Part shown: piece by piece, positions 60,601 through 64,000 of the stretch
How the letters are laid out: the number at the start of each line of letters is the position of its first letter
Position numbering within the stretch: position 1 is the stretch's first letter
Assembly: GCA_036571765.1 (NCBI GenBank)
Contig: BROE01000020.1
Location: 1,196,537 to 1,260,536 of the forward strand
DNA: 64,000 nucleotides
From: Plecoglossus altivelis
Lineage: Eukaryota; Chordata; Actinopteri; Osmeriformes; Plecoglossidae
Direction: 5' to 3'
Made by a program: the position numbers and the translations under genes
The notes under the pieces: generated by a model
Database searches by the model: none
Told to the model about the DNA's origin: nothing
Seen by the model: the letters and a program-made list of their open reading frames with translations, nothing else

Positions 60601-63600
60601 TCGCTAAAGAAGCATTCAGATTCAGGAGTTTGTAAATTTTTTAACTCAAGACTGGATTTTCTAATCTTCTGAAATAAACATTCTGAAAAGATGCCTGCTT
60701 GATTGCTTCCTTGTTTCAGAGCAACATATCAAGGTTAGATAGGTTAGAAACTGAGGCTTGAGACTGGGTGATGCATTCGAAAAGCTTAAGTTGTTCCAAA
60801 GAGTTCAAGGTGGAAAACCTCTTTTGTATTTAGTTAGGAGAGAGTGGCCTCACCGATGTCCTCCTCGATACCCAGCTGCAGCTTCTTGCCTTCCATTTTC
60901 TCAATCTCCTCGTCGTTAAACTTGTACCAGTCGCTGGTGCGGGCGTCCCTGGCGTGCGCGATGTAGTGGCCTGAGTAGGCACTGACGCCGCGGTGGATTA
61001 GCACGGCGCTCAGCTCGTACACACACTTCTCGTCTGGGGGACGCCACCCACGGGAGCCACAACGCACACACATACACACACAAACAACAGACTAACCAAC
61101 TTTCCTTGGGATTTATGTTACCACATTGGTCACTGGCTTGTAGCATTTGACATATCTGATGGTTTGATTACTGAAGAGTCTATCAACCGATATTGACATC
61201 AGAAAGTGGTTTGACTGCCTGGATGGTTGTGTGCAGTAAATGCATGAGCGGACTGATTTTCTTAACCTTCCAGAGAAAATTCCTGCTGTAGAAACATAGC
61301 TAACAAAGGGTCTGCAGCAACATTCTAGCTCCTCGACAAGTAGGTCTGGGCAAATGTAGCAATTTATTGAAAATTGAACTTTGGCAAAAATGTGCTCCTT
61401 CCAAACAGTGTCCACTGTGGTCTTGATACGGCTGGTTGAACCATTGAGAGCATGGCAATACCTTTGCCCTCTAGGAAGGGGCCCATATCCAGCTGCTCAG
61501 GAAAACTAATGAAGGTGTTCAGCTTCTTCTTGTGGCCTGTTTGCCTGGAATAACAACAGCAATTCAGCCTCGAAATTACCACACTGTTCCTGTCTAAGAG
61601 TTCATATCAAGAACCAGATCCTGGATAAGCGAGCCAAACAAAGGCCATAAGTAGGTGGCCTTCATGTCGGTAAAAGGAGGTGGCTGGTGTTCAAGCGGCA
61701 GCGCTCACCTATCAAAAATGAAGCGCATGAGCTGCAGGTTGAGGGTGCGCGGCAGGCTGTGGAGTCGGATGCGCCGCGTGGCATTCTGTTTGCTTTGGCA
61801 GCTCTCGCAGTAGTAGCGGTTATCCCCTTCCAGCTTCTCCTCCTACAGACAGGGGGTGCAGGTCAATTTGGAGTAGCGCTGATTTAAGGTTCACTTCAAA
61901 TAGATATTTCAAAAAGGAGGGGGGGGGGGGCGTTTGAGGTAACAAGGCATAATGGATGTCATGATACAAACATTTTTCTGAGAAACAAATAAATGTAACT
62001 GAATATCCATTAAAACAAAGTGAACACTATGTGACATATAACAAGTGTGTTCATCAAAATCAGGAGACCAGCAGCTGCCTTATTATCTGTTCATGCATTG
62101 TCTTTATTTCTTCAAATTCGTGTTCCTACGGTAACCTTTATTGTGATGACAGTCACCGGTCTAGATGTAGTATCCAAAGCATTGATGCATGTCAATGAGT
62201 GACGAACACATGTTTAGCTGTTATGTTTGTATGTTATCTTCGTTTTATTCCCCTCATTCACTATGAACACTGTTGTCTAACCCTCAAGCCTCAGAGAGGC
62301 TTTGCTACTCTCACCGTGTGCTTGAAATATACTCTTCTTATCAAAAGGGAAGAGGCTTGCCCTCCAATCAGCTGGTCACACATACTTCCACCGCACACGA
62401 CCATGGCGTTTTTTTCCAACATTACCTTAAGGAATGCTGGGAAATCATATAAGGTTCCTACCATAGGAAACTCGAGAGAAATGTCATAAGATAATAAGAT
62501 TTATAGGGAAACTGTGCAACGCCATGGGGCAACGTTACCTTGAGGAACTCGGTGATGCATTCGGTGAGGTTCTTGTGGCCCTGGATGTTGAGCTCCAGCT
62601 CGTAGAAGCGGGAGGGCAAGGCGGACGCGCGGCCACACTGGTTACACCTGAGCACATGATATCACCAACTCAGAAAATGATTTGTCGTTAATACAGGACA
62701 CTTTCCATTCTTATGGTTTTCAGGAGTGGTACTACTTTGATTGGACATGCTTTGATAGGTGCATACCTATTGTGGCACTCTAAATAAGAGGTCTACAATT
62801 ATTCTTGATCCAAGACCATAGATGCCCAAATCCTCGCAAGGATAAAAGCAATGACCTTTACATGCTTGGCGTCAAAGCTAATGCAAACCAAATGAAATGT
62901 CAGTATCGTCCAGGGATAATGACTGGGCCATTTGCAGGTAAGCAGAGCCCCTCCCACACTTTGACACATCAAAAGTGTAAACAACAACCAAAAACAAGAA
63001 CCGAATGGCTAGAACAAGGGTATCTCCAGGAGCAACCCAAAGACTCAAAGAAATTAAAGGGGACAAAACAATTCAGTTTCTTCCCATTTTAATCCTTACA
63101 TCTTCAATTTTTATATATATATTTTTTTTTTTTACATTCAATGTGTCAACACTTCCTTATCTGGTTTTAGTGAGTGGTCTGATGCACGGGGGATTTCATT
63201 TGATTGGCTAAAGACAGTTATTCCAGTTCTCTTACACAGTGACGTAGGAGAACTGTCCGCAGAACTGCTGCTGGATGATGTTCTGGAGGCTGGGGTTCTT
63301 CTGTTTGGAGAGAGTGTCCTCTAGCAGCGACAGGAACAGTTTGGAGAACTCCTGGGCATCCTGGAAAAGAACAAAAACAAAAACAAGCCTAAGTTGAGAT
63401 GGGTTGGGTTGAGATACTATCCATTATATTTATGTACATGTTGATCTCAGTTTGCTATCTTTTTTATTCGATTTGATGTATAAACTGTGTATTTATCGAA
63501 TGCACCTGAAAGGATGGGATCCCAATTTTGTTGTACAATGACAATAAAGACATTCATTCATTCAATCAATATACTTTCAGTTGAATCAAACTAGAATTAT

Positions 63601-63763
63601 CTGATCACAGATTGGCTTTACAGTGTAGAATTTACCTGCTGTTGTCCTGTATCCAACCCCAGTGCTTTGACCAGACCCGAGGGGTCAATGTACCTTCTGT
63701 TACTGTTCTGCAGCAGTGCAAACAGGTACTGCAAATGCTCGCAGATGGTCTGAGGCTCATAGT
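53702..63763 (-). CDS. usp48: Ubiquitin carboxyl-terminal hydrolase 48 (N-terminus outside window)
   Basis: A nuclear deubiquitinase linked to NF-kappaB/RelA, histone H2A and DNA-repair control. The window carries 24 coding exons from 63763-63636 to 53724-53702, totalling 931 residues plus TGA; frame is kept across every junction. Human USP48 has 1035 aa. The missing ~100 residues include the catalytic Cys box and lie right of the window. Visible USP core: YEPQTICEHLQYLFALLQNS, DAQEFSKLFLSLLEDTL, zinc-binding CNQC...CESC, and the catalytic His box GVSAYSGHYIAH with WYKFNDEEI. Then come DUSP-type modules (EPYEFVPLEWLKKWL, LLCPHGGFMFTYDS), an acidic linker (EAEEEREEREEREREE), and a C-terminal ubiquitin-like domain (ALIVSANQTLKELKIQIMHA) ending MPEEGFKGTGLLGH. 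No frame damage seen. Confidence 0.97.
54893..54979. repeat. Palindromic minisatellite, 3 units of about 30 bp
   Basis: Three near-identical units of TACCTAACTGTTTAAGNTAG plus GTATGTC. Each is itself partly palindromic (ACATACCTA...TAGGTATGT). It lies in the usp48 intron between exons 55293-55096 and 54254-54129. Confidence 0.9.
56805..56945. repeat. AT-rich low-complexity stretch
   Basis: Repeated ATATAT, ATTAAT and GATTAATA words in a usp48 intron. Confidence 0.8.
57083..57171. repeat. 45-bp tandem duplication next to a usp48 donor
   Basis: Two adjacent copies of GAGGGTTGTCA(C/G)GGTGACTG then TGAGGTGGGGA(A/C)GCTCAGCTG. The second copy abuts the splice donor of exon 57296-57174, so both lie at the 5' end of the following intron. 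Confidence 0.85.
57593..57651. repeat. (CA)n microsatellite in usp48 intron
   Basis: CA/CAGA repeat about 36 nt downstream (minus strand) of the donor of exon 57812-57688; in the transcript it is a UG repeat. Confidence 0.95.
58902..58960 (-). repeat. Copy of a usp48 exon end, donor and intron start
   Basis: On the minus strand CAACAGTGCCTGGTGACGAA then TGGCTGGC and GGATAGACTGTGTGTG repeat the last 12 coding bases of exon 57812-57688, its GT donor and the next ~38 intronic bases, with only a few differences. It lies in an intron two steps upstream (58836-59415). Confidence 0.8.
59202..59379. mobile_element. Degenerate hAT-like MITE
   Basis: The left end CAGAGGTCTCCAACCCTG and the right end, on the opposite strand, CAAGGGTATCCAGCTCTGG are imperfect inverted repeats of the type seen at 24125-24336; inside are GGCTACC/GGTAGC halves. 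No clear target duplication. It sits about 37 bp from the donor of usp48 exon 59616-59416. Confidence 0.5.
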
Positions 63764-64000
63764 CTGAGAAGAAAACAGAAGTCTTTGTCAAATTAAATGA
63801 CATGCCATGCCAAGTATTTGTGAAAAGTTACATTTTGTCAAACTGCATTTTCCAGATACAAAAAAAGCATACACAGAGACCAGGCCTAGGATAATACATG
63901 CTAGAAGACAAGCCTGCTTAAAAATGTAATGTTATTGATTAACACCCCCCCACCCTACCCCCCACCCTTAAAATACAAATGACTAAACACCTTTAAGCAA

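Noticed and set aside
1..64000. CRISPR array, operon or phage-like system
   Set aside because: Tandem repeats here are micro- and minisatellites without spacer structure, and all real genes are spliced vertebrate genes.

Overview
This is a eukaryotic, almost certainly teleost fish, nuclear window. The protein-coding genes are split into short exons by GT-AG introns, and the deduced proteins match vertebrate families along their whole length. The repeats are typical of fish: an L2/CR1/Rex-type LINE, an RTE-like LINE tail, Tc1/mariner relics, hAT MITEs and TG/GA/GTCT microsatellites. There is also a decayed member of the fish-expanded FISNA-NACHT-LRR (NLRC3-like) family. I cannot name the species. 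Nothing in the window is bacterial or viral.

Left third (1-19400): repeat-rich accessory sequence. It opens with strand-asymmetric C/T-rich and G/A-rich low-complexity DNA, then a probable PIF/Harbinger-like element. The remains of an NLR gene follow on the minus strand (4615-15470). The NLR has repeated N-terminal exons, a FISNA domain and a P-loop, but it carries an in-frame stop and has lost most of the NACHT core. Its leucine-rich-repeat exons were multiplied in tandem. An L2-like LINE sits in one of its introns. A 265-bp direct repeat ends exactly at a 500-N assembly gap, and the gap's other edge cuts through a tRNA-Gly-like sequence. A tRNA-Asp-like pseudogene lies nearby.

Middle (19400-44300): arfrp1 (minus strand, complete, 201 aa) lies divergent from a plus-strand trio: a synaptophysin-like gene (sypl2 by neighbours), atxn7l2 (774 aa, SAGA-complex family) and cyb561d1 (231 aa, transmembrane cytochrome b561). 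I recall the same trio, in the same order and orientation, on human 1p13.3. The arfrp1-sypl2 interval holds a Tc1 relic with a hAT MITE inside it.

Right third (44300-64000): zbtb40 (minus, complete, 884 aa, BTB plus about 13 zinc fingers) and usp48 (minus, 24 coding exons to the true stop). The N-terminus of usp48, including the catalytic cysteine, lies beyond the right edge. Human orthologues of both map to 1p36.12.

The genes do not form a pathway. They are housekeeping or regulatory loci (Golgi GTPase, vesicle protein, chromatin factor, redox protein, transcription factor, deubiquitinase) beside a decayed innate-immunity locus. For the intact genes I rebuilt exon boundaries by hand from GT-AG sites and confirmed that exon lengths keep the reading frame. 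I found no convincing new biological system. The most interesting signals are the NLR decay and exon amplification, nested transposons with perfect target duplications, the gap-associated duplication, and a copied exon-end/splice-donor fragment inside usp48.
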